Part shown: piece by piece, positions 42,384 through 50,066 of the stretch | How the letters are laid out: each line of letters opens with the position of its first letter | Position numbering within the stretch: the stretch's first letter is position 1 | Assembly (NCBI GenBank): GCA_937872385.1 | Contig: CALMSO010000099.1 | Location: forward strand, 60,539-124,538 | Origin: an uncultured Saprospiraceae bacterium | GTDB lineage: Bacteria; Bacteroidota; Bacteroidia; Chitinophagales; Saprospiraceae | Length of the DNA stretch: 64,000 nucleotides | Reading direction: 5' to 3' | The notes under the pieces: model-generated | What the model saw: only the letters and a program-made list of their open reading frames with translations | The model's database searches: none | Told to the model about the DNA's origin: nothing | Position numbers and translations under genes: made by a program

Positions 42384-43466
42384 TTAAAACTCCAGCCGCA
42401 ACTGAATGCCGCCTACTTCATGTTCTTTCTGTAAATTAGAAACCGACACGCCGAGCAGCCGCACCGCGCCGAGTTCGTCGGTGTTATTATCCAATAGTTC
42501 ATGCACAATAGCGACCAAATCCTCTATGCGCGTTATTTCTGTTCCAAAAGACTTGCTGCGGGTATTAATTTTGAAATCCGCCGACTTAATTTTGATCGTC
42601 ACTGTGCGTCCGAAATTTTCCGATTTTTGCATATATTCATGTACTACTCCTGCCAGATACGTCAGTTTTTCCTTCATGGCGGCGGGGTCGTGGAGGTCTT
42701 CGCTGAAGGTGCGCTCCGCGCCAATGGACTTGCGAATGCGATGCGGATTGACTGCGCGGTTGTCTTGTGCACGTACAATATGGTAATAATGCCGCCCCAC
42801 CTTGCCAAAGCGCTGTACTAATGCTACCTCCGACCAATTTTTTAAATCAGCGCCCGTATGAATGCCGAGTTTGTGCATTTTCTCAGCCGTGACGCGCCCG
42901 ATGCCGTGAAACTTTTCAATCGGTAGCGCATCTATAAAAGCCTGTGCTTCGGCGGGCGTAATGACCTTGATGCCATTGGGTTTGTTGATATCCGAAGCGA
43001 TTTTTGCCAAAAACTTGTTAAACGACACCCCGGCTGAGGCCGTCAGTTCGGTTTCGGTATAAATGCGGCACCGAATTTCCTCTGCAATCAGCGTAGCCGA
43101 AGCAATGCCCTTTTTGTTATCGGTCACGTCGAGATAGGCTTCGTCCAATGAAAGCGGCTCCACGAGGTCGGTATAATCGAAAAAAATCTCCCGAATTTGC
43201 TGCGCTACCTGCCGATACACCTCAAAACGCGCTTTTACAAAAATCAACTCCGGGCACTTGCGCCGAGCCGTAATGCTGGGCATAGCCGAGCGCACCCCAA
43301 ATTGCCGCGCCTCATAACTGGCTGCCGCTACCACACCCCGTGCCCCTCCGCCACCTACGGCCACAGGCCGCCCGCGCAGCTCTGGATGGTCCCGTTGCTC
43401 CACCGCCGCGAAGAAGGCGTCCATATCAACATGAATGATTTTGCGTAGCATGGGGCGCTTTTTCAT
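42384..43466 (-). CDS. dinB: DNA polymerase IV (Y-family translesion polymerase)
   Basis: Error-prone polymerase that copies past damaged bases. The 360-residue protein opens with IIHVDMDAFFAAVEQRDHPEL, the first catalytic Asp pair region, and has YTDLVEPLSLDEAYLDVTDN with the second acidic pair (Asp-Glu). FGVRSAMPSITARRKCPELIF is the fingers region. The helix-hairpin-helix (EKFHGIGRVTAEKMHKLGIHTGADLK) and the little-finger domain follow. The final residues (GIQLRLEF) do not clearly show the beta-clamp-binding Q-x-x-L-x-L-F; QLRLEF is a near form. No LexA-like operator was recognised upstream. It is divergent from the Crp/Fnr gene. Confidence 0.96.
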   Translation of the reverse strand: MKKRPMLRKIIHVDMDAFFAAVEQRDHPELRGRPVAVGGGGARGVVAAASYEARQFGVRSAMPSITARRKCPELIFVKARFEVYRQVAQQIREIFFDYTDLVEPLSLDEAYLDVTDNKKGIASATLIAEEIRCRIYTETELTASAGVSFNKFLAKIASDINKPNGIKVITPAEAQAFIDALPIEKFHGIGRVTAEKMHKLGIHTGADLKNWSEVALVQRFGKVGRHYYHIVRAQDNRAVNPHRIRKSIGAERTFSEDLHDPAAMKEKLTYLAGVVHEYMQKSENFGRTVTIKIKSADFKINTRSKSFGTEITRIEDLVAIVHELLDNNTDELGAVRLLGVSVSNLQKEHEVGGIQLRLEF

Positions 43467-43572
43467 TGTTAAAAACCGGTAAAGTAGCTTTTTGGCTTTC
43501 CGGGTATATGGTTTTTTGTACAGAATTTATTTTTTACAAAAACAATTTGCAAGTTTAATTTTTGTTAAAATT

Positions 43573-43583
43573 CTGATTATCAG
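43573..43583. promoter_or_regulatory. CTGATTATCAG palindrome in dinB/Crp-Fnr divergent region
   Basis: Perfect odd palindrome about 118 bases before the regulator start and 107 before the dinB start, followed by ACTTTTAAAATTATT. This is one of the few copies that lies upstream of genes on both sides, not downstream of a stop. Confidence 0.45.
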
Positions 43584-43700
43584 ACTTTTAAAATTATTAA
43601 TACTTAAAAAGCCCTTAGACAAGTTCTAAAATTTGTACTTTGACTTTGATGCGTAAAAGAGCATTTTTGTAACGTGAATTAAAAGATAAAATTCCGATTT

Positions 43701-44384
43701 ATGAGAACTTTCCGAGCTAATGCTATTGATTTCATGCGCCACCTTCCTTTGTTTCAAGAACTAAACGAGGCGGAGCTACGCCAGTTGGAGGCAATGGCCG
43801 AGCACAAAATCATCAAAAAAAATCATTTCATCTATCACGCCGACGATGCCTCGGATGCGATGTATTTTTTAGTAAAAGGCATTGTAAAAATTGGCAATGA
43901 AGCCGAAGATGGGCGGGAAGTCATCAAGCATATCTTGCACCCGATGGCTATTTTTGGTGAATTGGGGCTGACGGGCGAGCAGTGGCGACAGGATGGCGCG
44001 CAGGCCATGGAGGAGGTGCATGTGTATCGCATCCCGCTTTGCGATTTTCAGAAGCTGATGCAGTGTAATTATAAGCTGGCAATGAGTGTATTGGCGATGA
44101 TTGGTAATCGGCTGAAGCGAGTAGAAGACCGGCTGGAATCGCTGATGTTTAAAGATGCCCGCGAGCGAATTATTGATTTCTTGAAAGACTCGGCGACCAA
44201 ACAGGGCAAGCGCATTGGTTATGAAACACTCATCAAGCATTGCTACACGCAGCAGGATATCGCCAATATCACTGGTACCTCGCGCCAAACGGTCACTTCG
44301 GTGCTCAATGAGCTGAAAAAATCTAATTTGATCTTTTTCAATCGCCGCAGTATCTTGATTCGAGATATGGCCAAACTTGCCTGA
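43701..44384 (+). CDS. Crp/Fnr family transcriptional regulator
   Basis: A 227-residue DNA-binding regulator. The sensor half (about residues 12-130) is a cyclic-nucleotide-binding-type beta roll: KKNHFIYHADDASDAMYFLVKGIVKIG, then EVIKHILHPMAIFGELGLTG. The Glu of F-G-E-x-x-L is present, but the expected Arg-Ser/Thr phosphate cassette is replaced by EQWRQDGAQ, so cAMP binding is doubtful. There is no N-terminal Cys cluster, so it is not an oxygen-sensing FNR. The helix-turn-helix is CYTQQDIANITGTSRQTVTSVLNELKK; relative to CRP, Gln and Ser replace the Glu and second Arg that read TGTGA. Its target may therefore differ from the CRP site. Confidence 0.92.
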   Translation: MRTFRANAIDFMRHLPLFQELNEAELRQLEAMAEHKIIKKNHFIYHADDASDAMYFLVKGIVKIGNEAEDGREVIKHILHPMAIFGELGLTGEQWRQDGAQAMEEVHVYRIPLCDFQKLMQCNYKLAMSVLAMIGNRLKRVEDRLESLMFKDARERIIDFLKDSATKQGKRIGYETLIKHCYTQQDIANITGTSRQTVTSVLNELKKSNLIFFNRRSILIRDMAKLA

Positions 44385-44404
44385 AACGCTAAATATTACA
44401 TGGT

Positions 44405-44492
44405 TTTTATTAAGTGCTTGGGTATAATTATCGCAAGTAAAAAAACACACAAAAAATTGATTATCAAACATTTAACACTTACAAAATATTAC
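44405..44492 (-). repeat. Composite 3'-flank element after TrmH-like gene
   Basis: In the sense of the TrmH-like gene: GTAATATT directly after the stop, GTGTTAAATG, TTGATAATCAA (44457-44467 on plus), a T/G-rich stretch, ACTTGCGATAATTATACCCA, AGCACTTA. Ends against the stop of the Crp/Fnr gene on the other strand, so it serves two converging genes. Confidence 0.65.
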
Positions 44493-45125
44493 TCAAGCTG
44501 TTTTCTTTATAACAAAATGGCTTCCGCTTTGTTTGTGTCGTTGTAAATAATCCTCGAATAATTGTTGCTGCGCATCGGAAAATGCCTCCTGCTGCGCATA
44601 TCGCCCTGCCATCTCCCGCTGCCGATAGGTTTCGTATAAAGTGACCGCACAAGCCACCGAAATATTCAAACTTGTAGCCATACCTACCTGTGGAATAAGG
44701 AAATTGCCGTTGGCATAAGATAAGGCTTCCGCCGAAAGCCCGTCGCGCTCATTACCAAAAAGGAAGGCCGTAGGCTGCCTGAGGTCGAGGCGATAGAGCG
44801 AAGTAGCCTGCTCATCGAGGTGCGTACCCAGCACCCGCTGGTAGCGGCTTTTGACGTGCGCAAAACAACGCGCCGCATCGGTATAATAATGCACGTCCAC
44901 CCAGCGGCGGCTGCCAGCCGAGGTGCGTTTGCCTACCACAATGCTGTCCGCCTGAAGCGCCGGCTCGGTATAAAGGACAAAGATTTCCTGAATCCCGATG
45001 GAGTCGCAGGAGCGAATCACCGCACCCACGTTGTGCTGGTCGCGTACGTTTTCTAATACGACGGTCAGGTCCGATTGCCGACGCGCCACAACCCCCTTGA
45101 TTTTCTGTAGCCTTTCTGGTTTCAT
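44493..45125 (-). CDS. TrmH/SpoU family RNA 2'-O-methyltransferase
   Basis: A 210-residue SPOUT methyltransferase, probably forming Gm18 in tRNA (TrmH type). Motif 1 is VLENVRDQHNVGAVIRSCDSIG with the catalytic Arg, motif 2 is AFLFGNERDGLSAEAL, and motif 3 is LIPQVGMATSLNISVACAVTLYETYRQR; together they make the knotted SAM site. The short N-terminal extension (MKPERLQKIKGVVARRQSDLTVV) matches TrmH and not the longer RlmB proteins. The C-terminal basic tail also fits TrmH. Target RNA is inferred from length and motifs. Confidence 0.9.
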   Translation of the reverse strand: MKPERLQKIKGVVARRQSDLTVVLENVRDQHNVGAVIRSCDSIGIQEIFVLYTEPALQADSIVVGKRTSAGSRRWVDVHYYTDAARCFAHVKSRYQRVLGTHLDEQATSLYRLDLRQPTAFLFGNERDGLSAEALSYANGNFLIPQVGMATSLNISVACAVTLYETYRQREMAGRYAQQEAFSDAQQQLFEDYLQRHKQSGSHFVIKKTA

Positions 45126-45141
45126 GTAAAATTGGTTTTAT

Positions 45142-45275
45142 AATTCGCGGTTCGCGGTTCGCAATTCGCGGTTCGCGATTCGCGATTTATTTACTAAAAT
45201 AATGATAAATCACTGGTTATCAAAGGTATAAATTTCGTTCAGTTAACAATTAACAACATAACTATACCCCATTAT
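45142..45275 (-). repeat. Heptad array plus composite 3'-flank element after SSADH gene
   Basis: Plus strand: AATTCGC, GGTTCGC, GGTTCGC, AATTCGC, GGTTCGC, GATTCGC, GATTTAT (45142-45190), then TTTACTAAAATAATGATAAA, CACTGGTTATCA (variant palindrome), then TTAACAA, TTAACAA heptads and CCCATTATTTACTT at the SSADH stop. Order and spacing match the copy at 47918-48060. Confidence 0.75.
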
Positions 45276-46640
45276 TTACTTCACCACTACCGTTTTGATA
45301 TTGACAAATTCTTTGATACCCTCCTCGGCCAGCTCGCGCCCAAAGCCGGAGCGCTTCACCCCGCCAAAGGGCAAACGCGGATCTGATTTTACAAAATCGT
45401 TGATGAACACCGCTCCGGCTTCTAATTGCGCAGCGATGGCCTCGGCGCGCTCCACGTCATTCGACCAGATAGCTGCCCCCAGCCCATACACAGAATTGTT
45501 GGCTATTTTAATGGCTTCGGCTTCGTTTTGCACTATAAATAAAGCAATTACCGGCCCGAAAAGCTCTTGGTCGTAGGCGGGCATGCCCGGTTGCAAGTCC
45601 GTGAGCATCACCGGTCGGAAGTGATTACCTCCGCCTGGCAGCGGGCCGCCCTCTAACAGCACCGTAGCACCTTTTTCCACCGATTCGGCTACTTGTGCTG
45701 CCAGTTGGTCGCGCAAATCCGGGCGTGCCAGCACGCTGAGGTCGGTCGCCATATCATGTGGATCACCGATTTTGAGCTGTGCCAATTCTATTTTTAGCAA
45801 ATCTATGAACCGTTCAGCAATTTGCGCGTGCACAATGAATCGTTTGGCGGCAATGCAAGTCTGACCGTTATTGTTCATCCGTGCCTGTACGCCTATGTGC
45901 GCCGCCGCTTCGAGATCGGCATCTTCCAGCACGATAAAGGCATCGCTGCCGCCCAGTTCGAGCACACATTTTTTGATAGCGGCTCCAGCCAAAGCGGCTA
46001 CGCTGGCTCCGGCCCGATCGCTTCCAGTCAAAGCTACGCCGCGGACTATAGGGTGCTCAATAATCTGTGCGACATCTTCGGTGGCTGCAAAAAGGGTTTG
46101 AAAAACGCCGACCCGACCAATAGCTGCACGAAACAATGCATCCATAGCCAAGCTGCTCTGGGGTACATTGGGCGCGGGTTTGAGCAAAATAGCATTACCG
46201 CCCAGCAGCGCTGGTATAGCAAATCGGAAGGCCTGCCAAAACGGAAAATTCCAGGGCATGATGCCGAGCACAGCACCTATAGCATCATAACGTACATAAC
46301 TTTTGCGGTTTTCAGTGTGCATGGTTTTGGGTTGCAAAAAAGCGGCTCCATGCTCCGCAAAATAGGTACACAACCAGGCACATTTTTCGATTTCGGCGAG
46401 GGACTGCCGGAGGGGCTTGCCCATTTCTAAGGTAATCAAATCAGCGTATGCATGGGCCTTGGCGCGCAGTTGATGCCCAATTTCCTGTATCCATGCGCTA
46501 CGTGTTGTTGCGTTTGTTTGGCGCAAAAACTGCTCGTACGTCTCTGCGCACAATCGAAGTTTTTCCTGTATCTCGGCCGGAGTCAGCGTCGGGAAAGTTT
46601 TTAATTGAGTATTGGTAGCCGGATTAATCGTTGCAAACAT
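45276..46640 (-). CDS. NAD(P)-dependent succinate-semialdehyde dehydrogenase-like
   Basis: A 454-residue aldehyde dehydrogenase. The N-terminus (ATINPATNTQLKTF) and length are those of the short SSADH group (GabD2/Sad-like). IMPWNFPFWQAFRFAIPALLGGNAILLKPAPNVP is the cofactor region, VLELGGSDAFIVLEDADLE carries the general-base Glu and NNGQTCIAAKRFIVH the catalytic Cys. The ending INDFVKSDPRLPFGGVKRSGFGRELAEEGIKEFVN is conserved in this group. It likely oxidises succinate semialdehyde to succinate, but no GABA aminotransferase is adjacent, so substrate assignment is by similarity of pattern. Confidence 0.9.
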   Translation of the reverse strand: MFATINPATNTQLKTFPTLTPAEIQEKLRLCAETYEQFLRQTNATTRSAWIQEIGHQLRAKAHAYADLITLEMGKPLRQSLAEIEKCAWLCTYFAEHGAAFLQPKTMHTENRKSYVRYDAIGAVLGIMPWNFPFWQAFRFAIPALLGGNAILLKPAPNVPQSSLAMDALFRAAIGRVGVFQTLFAATEDVAQIIEHPIVRGVALTGSDRAGASVAALAGAAIKKCVLELGGSDAFIVLEDADLEAAAHIGVQARMNNNGQTCIAAKRFIVHAQIAERFIDLLKIELAQLKIGDPHDMATDLSVLARPDLRDQLAAQVAESVEKGATVLLEGGPLPGGGNHFRPVMLTDLQPGMPAYDQELFGPVIALFIVQNEAEAIKIANNSVYGLGAAIWSNDVERAEAIAAQLEAGAVFINDFVKSDPRLPFGGVKRSGFGRELAEEGIKEFVNIKTVVVK

Positions 46641-46751
46641 GATATGCTTATTTATCTGTCATTTATTACTTATGCGAATAGCGAACCGCCATTTACAACA
46701 GTACAAATAAAAAATAGATTGCGCACATTTTGGGGGCTGTTTTTCAAAATA

Positions 46752-46788
46752 AAAAAGACCGGACTGTGTAATACGGTCCGGTCTTTTT
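46752..46788. terminator. Bidirectional hairpin terminator
   Basis: AAAAAGACCGGAC and GTCCGGTCTTTTT pair perfectly around a loop of about ten bases. A-run on one side and T-run on the other let it work in either direction. It lies 26 bases after the stop of the sterol-desaturase-family gene and ahead of the SSADH gene start. Confidence 0.85.
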
Positions 46789-46813
46789 CGGTGTAGGGTA
46801 TAATAATATCCTG

Positions 46814-47872
46814 TCAGGTTTTACTTTCCATGATGCGCTCAGCGGGGTCTTTTTTAGTACTAAACCCGTGCAAATTTTGGTGCACAAAGTCTTGCGGAAA
46901 AGTTTCTACGCCAGGAAAACCGAGTCGAATGTCTCGCCCTTCGTGCGGAATATAAGCCGTGCCGAAGATATAATCCCAGACGGCTAAAGTCAACCCGAAA
47001 TTGATACCAAAGCGACGCTCTTTAGGTAATTCGTACGCATGATGCCAAATGTGCATTTCTGGACTGTTAAAAATAATTTTCATCACCGGCCCCAGTAGTA
47101 CAGCTCCTACCAGACCTGCCCCTGCTACCACCAGCAACTGCTGCCAAGCGGCCGGGTTTTGTAATATATTCACATCGAAACCACTTGTAGCAATGACAAT
47201 GCCGACGAGCATACCCACTACCCCGCCGGTGATGTAGCCGGGCACCGTGATATTGGAATGATTATAATGCCCTACGGCCAATGTAAAAATGTGTATAATA
47301 AAAAAGTCGTACAAACCAATGCCCAGCAGTGCCAAGGGCAGGTACTCAATGGTGCGATAGACTACGTTTTCCATCCAGTGGTAGCGCAAGTGAGCCGCAA
47401 AACCCATTTGCTCTACGGAGTGATGCACCTTATGAAACTCCCAGAGCGTATCGGAACGATGCAGCAGGCGGTGTATCCACCATTGCACAAAGTCGCGTAC
47501 AACAAAACCAACCAGCAGGATAGCCCACATCGGGGCGGTGCGCAGCGGATTGGAAGCTTGCAAATCGAAGCCCGTGAAGGAGCGAATGCCGTCGTTGAAT
47601 AGGTTGACTACTACCTGCGAAGCTGCATTATAAACGATAAGCGAAAACAGGAAGAAATTGAAAAACATGTAAAAAAAATCCAACCAGAAGTCCTTGCGAA
47701 ATTTGGGCTGCTCCTTGCGCCAGGGCGAGAGCACCTCCAGCAGAAAAAAGAATACCGAAACGCCTATGAGCCAGTAAAAATAATTATGCCAGCCCGGATG
47801 TGTAATCTCGTGCCACAAATAACGCGCATAACCGCGATAAGCGTTGATAAATATTTCTAAGTACTTTTCCAT
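46814..47872 (-). CDS. Sterol desaturase/fatty acid hydroxylase family protein
   Basis: A 352-residue di-iron membrane oxygenase. Eight-histidine signature pieces are clear: WIHRLLHRSDTLWEFHKVHHSVEQM (HxxxH then HxxHH), a HYNHSN segment, and MHIWHHAYELP (HxxHH). Membrane segments lie at about 25-45, 70-95, 110-135 and 180-250. Members hydroxylate or desaturate fatty acyl chains, sterols, carotenoids or sphingolipid-like bases; Bacteroidota use some on capnine-type sulfonolipids or sphingolipids. Substrate is unknown here. It has its own terminator; upstream is the composite element of the cytochrome gene. Confidence 0.9.
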   Translation of the reverse strand: MEKYLEIFINAYRGYARYLWHEITHPGWHNYFYWLIGVSVFFFLLEVLSPWRKEQPKFRKDFWLDFFYMFFNFFLFSLIVYNAASQVVVNLFNDGIRSFTGFDLQASNPLRTAPMWAILLVGFVVRDFVQWWIHRLLHRSDTLWEFHKVHHSVEQMGFAAHLRYHWMENVVYRTIEYLPLALLGIGLYDFFIIHIFTLAVGHYNHSNITVPGYITGGVVGMLVGIVIATSGFDVNILQNPAAWQQLLVVAGAGLVGAVLLGPVMKIIFNSPEMHIWHHAYELPKERRFGINFGLTLAVWDYIFGTAYIPHEGRDIRLGFPGVETFPQDFVHQNLHGFSTKKDPAERIMESKT

Positions 47873-47917
47873 ATCGAAAACGTGTTTGTATGTTGATGTC
47901 TTATGCTGATTTTAATA

Positions 47918-48060
47918 AATTCGCGGTTTGCGGTTTGCTGTTCGCAATTCGCTTTTTATTTACTAAAATAATTATAAACAACTGATTAACAGGATGTAAA
48001 AACCCCTCAATTAATAACTAACATTAACAACTAACAATATCCCATTACTTACTTACTTAC
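47918..48060 (-). repeat. Heptad array plus composite 3'-flank element after cytochrome gene
   Basis: Plus strand: AATTCGC, GGTTTGC, GGTTTGC, TGTTCGC, AATTCGC (47918-47952), TTTTTATTTACTAAAATAAT, TATAAACAACTGATTAACAG (variant palindrome), TTAATAA/CTAACAT/TAACAAC heptads, CCCATTACTTAC and a run of TTAC tetranucleotides up to the stop codon. Confidence 0.75.
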
Positions 48061-48606
48061 TTACTCGCCAGCTTCCAGCTCTAAAACATACCACTGAATG
48101 GCTTCGATGTCGAGATTGGGGCGGCGGCTGTCTTCTTCGGGAGCATAATTAGTAGCCAGATAATCCAGAATGGTTTTTTCTTGATCACCGAGGTCCCACA
48201 GCCCCTGGGTTTGCTGCATCCAGCGGATCATTTGCTGCCAGCCATCGCGGGTAGCTTTGGTTTGAGTGACCAACTGCGCCGAATGACAAGCCGTGCACAC
48301 GCCTCTTACAATCTCCCAGCCTTCGGCTACTTTGAGTCCGGTCATAATGTGAATGCCGTTTTCGACTTTGTCAAATTCGTCCACCACCGCTACGGGGCTG
48401 CTGCCACCGGCATTTGCGGGCGCCGGCGTAGGTTGTTTGAATACATCGAGCAGGGCATCGCCAAAAAAAGCAAAAAGCACTAAGCCGAAAGCGAGCAGTA
48501 CGAAGAGTTTAATCGCATTGATGACCATCATCAGCATGCGCATCCAAGCATCCTGAAAGCGCGCCTGCTGTTTTTCGTCCAGATTGTCGGGAGCATTTAA
48601 AAACAT
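48061..48606 (-). CDS. Membrane-anchored monoheme cytochrome c (sulfite dehydrogenase partner)
   Basis: A 181-residue protein with a membrane helix at about residues 27-48, a short Pro/Ala linker and a c-type cytochrome domain. The heme motif is CTACH (Cys104, Cys107, His108). DGWQQMIRWMQQTQGLWDL contains the likely distal Met (126 or 130) and resembles the cytochrome encoded beside SorA-type enzymes. The C-terminus YLATNYAPEE is the last helix of that fold. As the N-terminus precedes the helix, the heme domain should face the periplasm. It lies 60 bases after the molybdenum enzyme gene, same strand, and probably accepts its electrons and passes them to the respiratory chain. Confidence 0.88.
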   Translation of the reverse strand: MFLNAPDNLDEKQQARFQDAWMRMLMMVINAIKLFVLLAFGLVLFAFFGDALLDVFKQPTPAPANAGGSSPVAVVDEFDKVENGIHIMTGLKVAEGWEIVRGVCTACHSAQLVTQTKATRDGWQQMIRWMQQTQGLWDLGDQEKTILDYLATNYAPEEDSRRPNLDIEAIQWYVLELEAGE

Positions 48607-48628
48607 ACAATTTGTTAACTTATAAAAG

Positions 48629-48641
48629 TTTGATTATCAAA
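48629..48641 (-). repeat. TTGATTATCAA palindrome between sorA-like and cytochrome genes
   Basis: A 13-base copy of the repeated palindrome in the 60-base gap between two genes of one operon, 25 bases after the molybdenum-enzyme stop. No heptads accompany it. Confidence 0.5.
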
Positions 48642-48666
48642 TCTATGCAATCATTTTGATCCAGCA

Positions 48667-49989
48667 TTAGCCGACCTTCACGGCAATACGGTGGCAGGCA
48701 TTATTCAAATAACCCGCTGGATTCCAAGCTGGAATAACCATGGGCTGCGATACGCCATTTTCGTCGGTAGCTCGGGCCCATACTTCGTAATAGCCGCGCT
48801 GCGGGAACGCCACTTGTGCATTGAAATGCTGCCAGGCATTGCGATTGGCCGGTTTTTCCAAGTTACAAAGTTGCCAGGTTTGCCCAAAATCTATCGAATA
48901 ATGTACTTCCTTGATGCTGAGGTCGCCCGCCCAGGCGTGCCCGCGCAGGGGCATTTTTTGCCCGGATTGCAGCATGGCGCCGCTTTTCGGATAGGTAATG
49001 AGCGATTTCACCGGCATAGCCTCAATGATACACATATCCTTATCCTCCACCTTAGCGCCCGGAGCTACCGGTGTACAAGGCACCCGGTAAGATTGTCCGT
49101 TCATTTTGGCACCGTCGTGTACGCGGTCGCGCACCACAATGCGGGAAAGCCATTTGCCCGAAGCCGAGGCGGGCCAGCCACCAAACACTAAGCGCAGCGG
49201 ATGCCCATTGAGCAGCGGAATATCCTGTCCGTTCATGGCCCAAGCAATCAGACTTTCATCTTGCATGGCTTTGGACATAGGCACTCCGCGCGAAATCACT
49301 ACGTCATTGGAGCCGTTGATATGCTTGTCTTTGCCATAGTAACCGATATATACCGCGTTACTTTTCAGCCCCACATCATTGAGCACATCTTTGAGGCGTA
49401 CGCCCGTCCAAGCAGCGCAACCTACAGCGCCGTTGGTCCATTGTAGCCCTTTGGTCGGTGGGCTGTACTCCTTACGCCCATTGCCGCCGCATTCTAAGGT
49501 GAGCTGCCAGGTATAATGTTTAAATTTCGACTTGAGTTCATCCAAGGTATAGGTCTTTTTGGCGCGCACTGCTTCCCCTTCGATCGTCAGCGTCCACTTG
49601 CGTGGGTCTAAGGATGCGGCGTCGGGCGGTAGTCCATTATTGCGTACAAAAAACTTGTCGGCGGGCGTGGTTTTATCATCCAAAAGATGAGCCGGGGTTT
49701 CGGCGTTGAGGGGCTTGTCGTTTAGTACAATCAATTCTGGATGCTTGCCCGGTATGGCAAAAGGTGCATCGGAATCGAGCAAAGCGGCCGGAATCAAGCC
49801 AGCCGGAAAATGTTTGGCAAATACCATTGGCGCCCCCAGCACTACGCCCATAGCCGTGAGTGCGCTTGTTTTTAGAAATCCTCGGCGCGAGACTGGATCG
49901 GTTTCGCGGCCCCACAGCAAGCGGTCTGCTTCGATGGGGTCTTTTGCATACAAGGCACGAATTCCTTTTTTAATTTTGCGTTGGCTCAT
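48667..49989 (-). CDS. Molybdopterin-dependent sulfite dehydrogenase/oxidase (SorA type)
   Basis: A 440-residue exported enzyme oxidising sulfite to sulfate. The start is ATG 49989 (MSQRKIKKG). SRRGFLKTSALTAMGVV (residues 34-50) is a twin-arginine signal, unusually late in the protein, so folded export with cofactor is expected. The cofactor domain holds FFVRNNGLPP (for the F-x-R-N-H-x-x-P motif, with Asn for His) and the molybdenum ligand Cys167 in LTLECGGNGR. ISRGVPMSKAM and LNGHPLRLVFGGWPASASGKWL follow, then a C-terminal dimerisation domain (from SLITYPKSGAMLQSGQ). No heme domain is fused; the cytochrome is the next gene. Confidence 0.92.
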   Translation of the reverse strand: MSQRKIKKGIRALYAKDPIEADRLLWGRETDPVSRRGFLKTSALTAMGVVLGAPMVFAKHFPAGLIPAALLDSDAPFAIPGKHPELIVLNDKPLNAETPAHLLDDKTTPADKFFVRNNGLPPDAASLDPRKWTLTIEGEAVRAKKTYTLDELKSKFKHYTWQLTLECGGNGRKEYSPPTKGLQWTNGAVGCAAWTGVRLKDVLNDVGLKSNAVYIGYYGKDKHINGSNDVVISRGVPMSKAMQDESLIAWAMNGQDIPLLNGHPLRLVFGGWPASASGKWLSRIVVRDRVHDGAKMNGQSYRVPCTPVAPGAKVEDKDMCIIEAMPVKSLITYPKSGAMLQSGQKMPLRGHAWAGDLSIKEVHYSIDFGQTWQLCNLEKPANRNAWQHFNAQVAFPQRGYYEVWARATDENGVSQPMVIPAWNPAGYLNNACHRIAVKVG

Positions 49990-50050
49990 ATTGACAAAAT
50001 CATTTCTTGTAATAAACGACTGCAAGTTTCAAAAAGCTGCATTATTATCT

Positions 50051-50066
50051 TGTGATAAAAATCACA
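50051..50066. promoter_or_regulatory. Perfect CRP/HcpR-like palindrome upstream of sulfite dehydrogenase
   Basis: TGTGATAAAAATCACA is a perfect match to TGTGA-N6-TCACA; with flanks it reads TTGTGAT-AAAA-ATCACAA. It overlaps the stop codon of the rhodanese gene (50062-50064) and lies 62 bases before the sulfite dehydrogenase start. Sites of this shape are bound by Crp/Fnr-superfamily regulators. Confidence 0.6.

Noticed and set aside
43573..43583. TGATTATCA palindromes considered as FNR boxes
   Set aside because: FNR sites have a four-base spacer (TTGAT-N4-ATCAA); these have a one-base centre, and most lie after genes and not at promoters.
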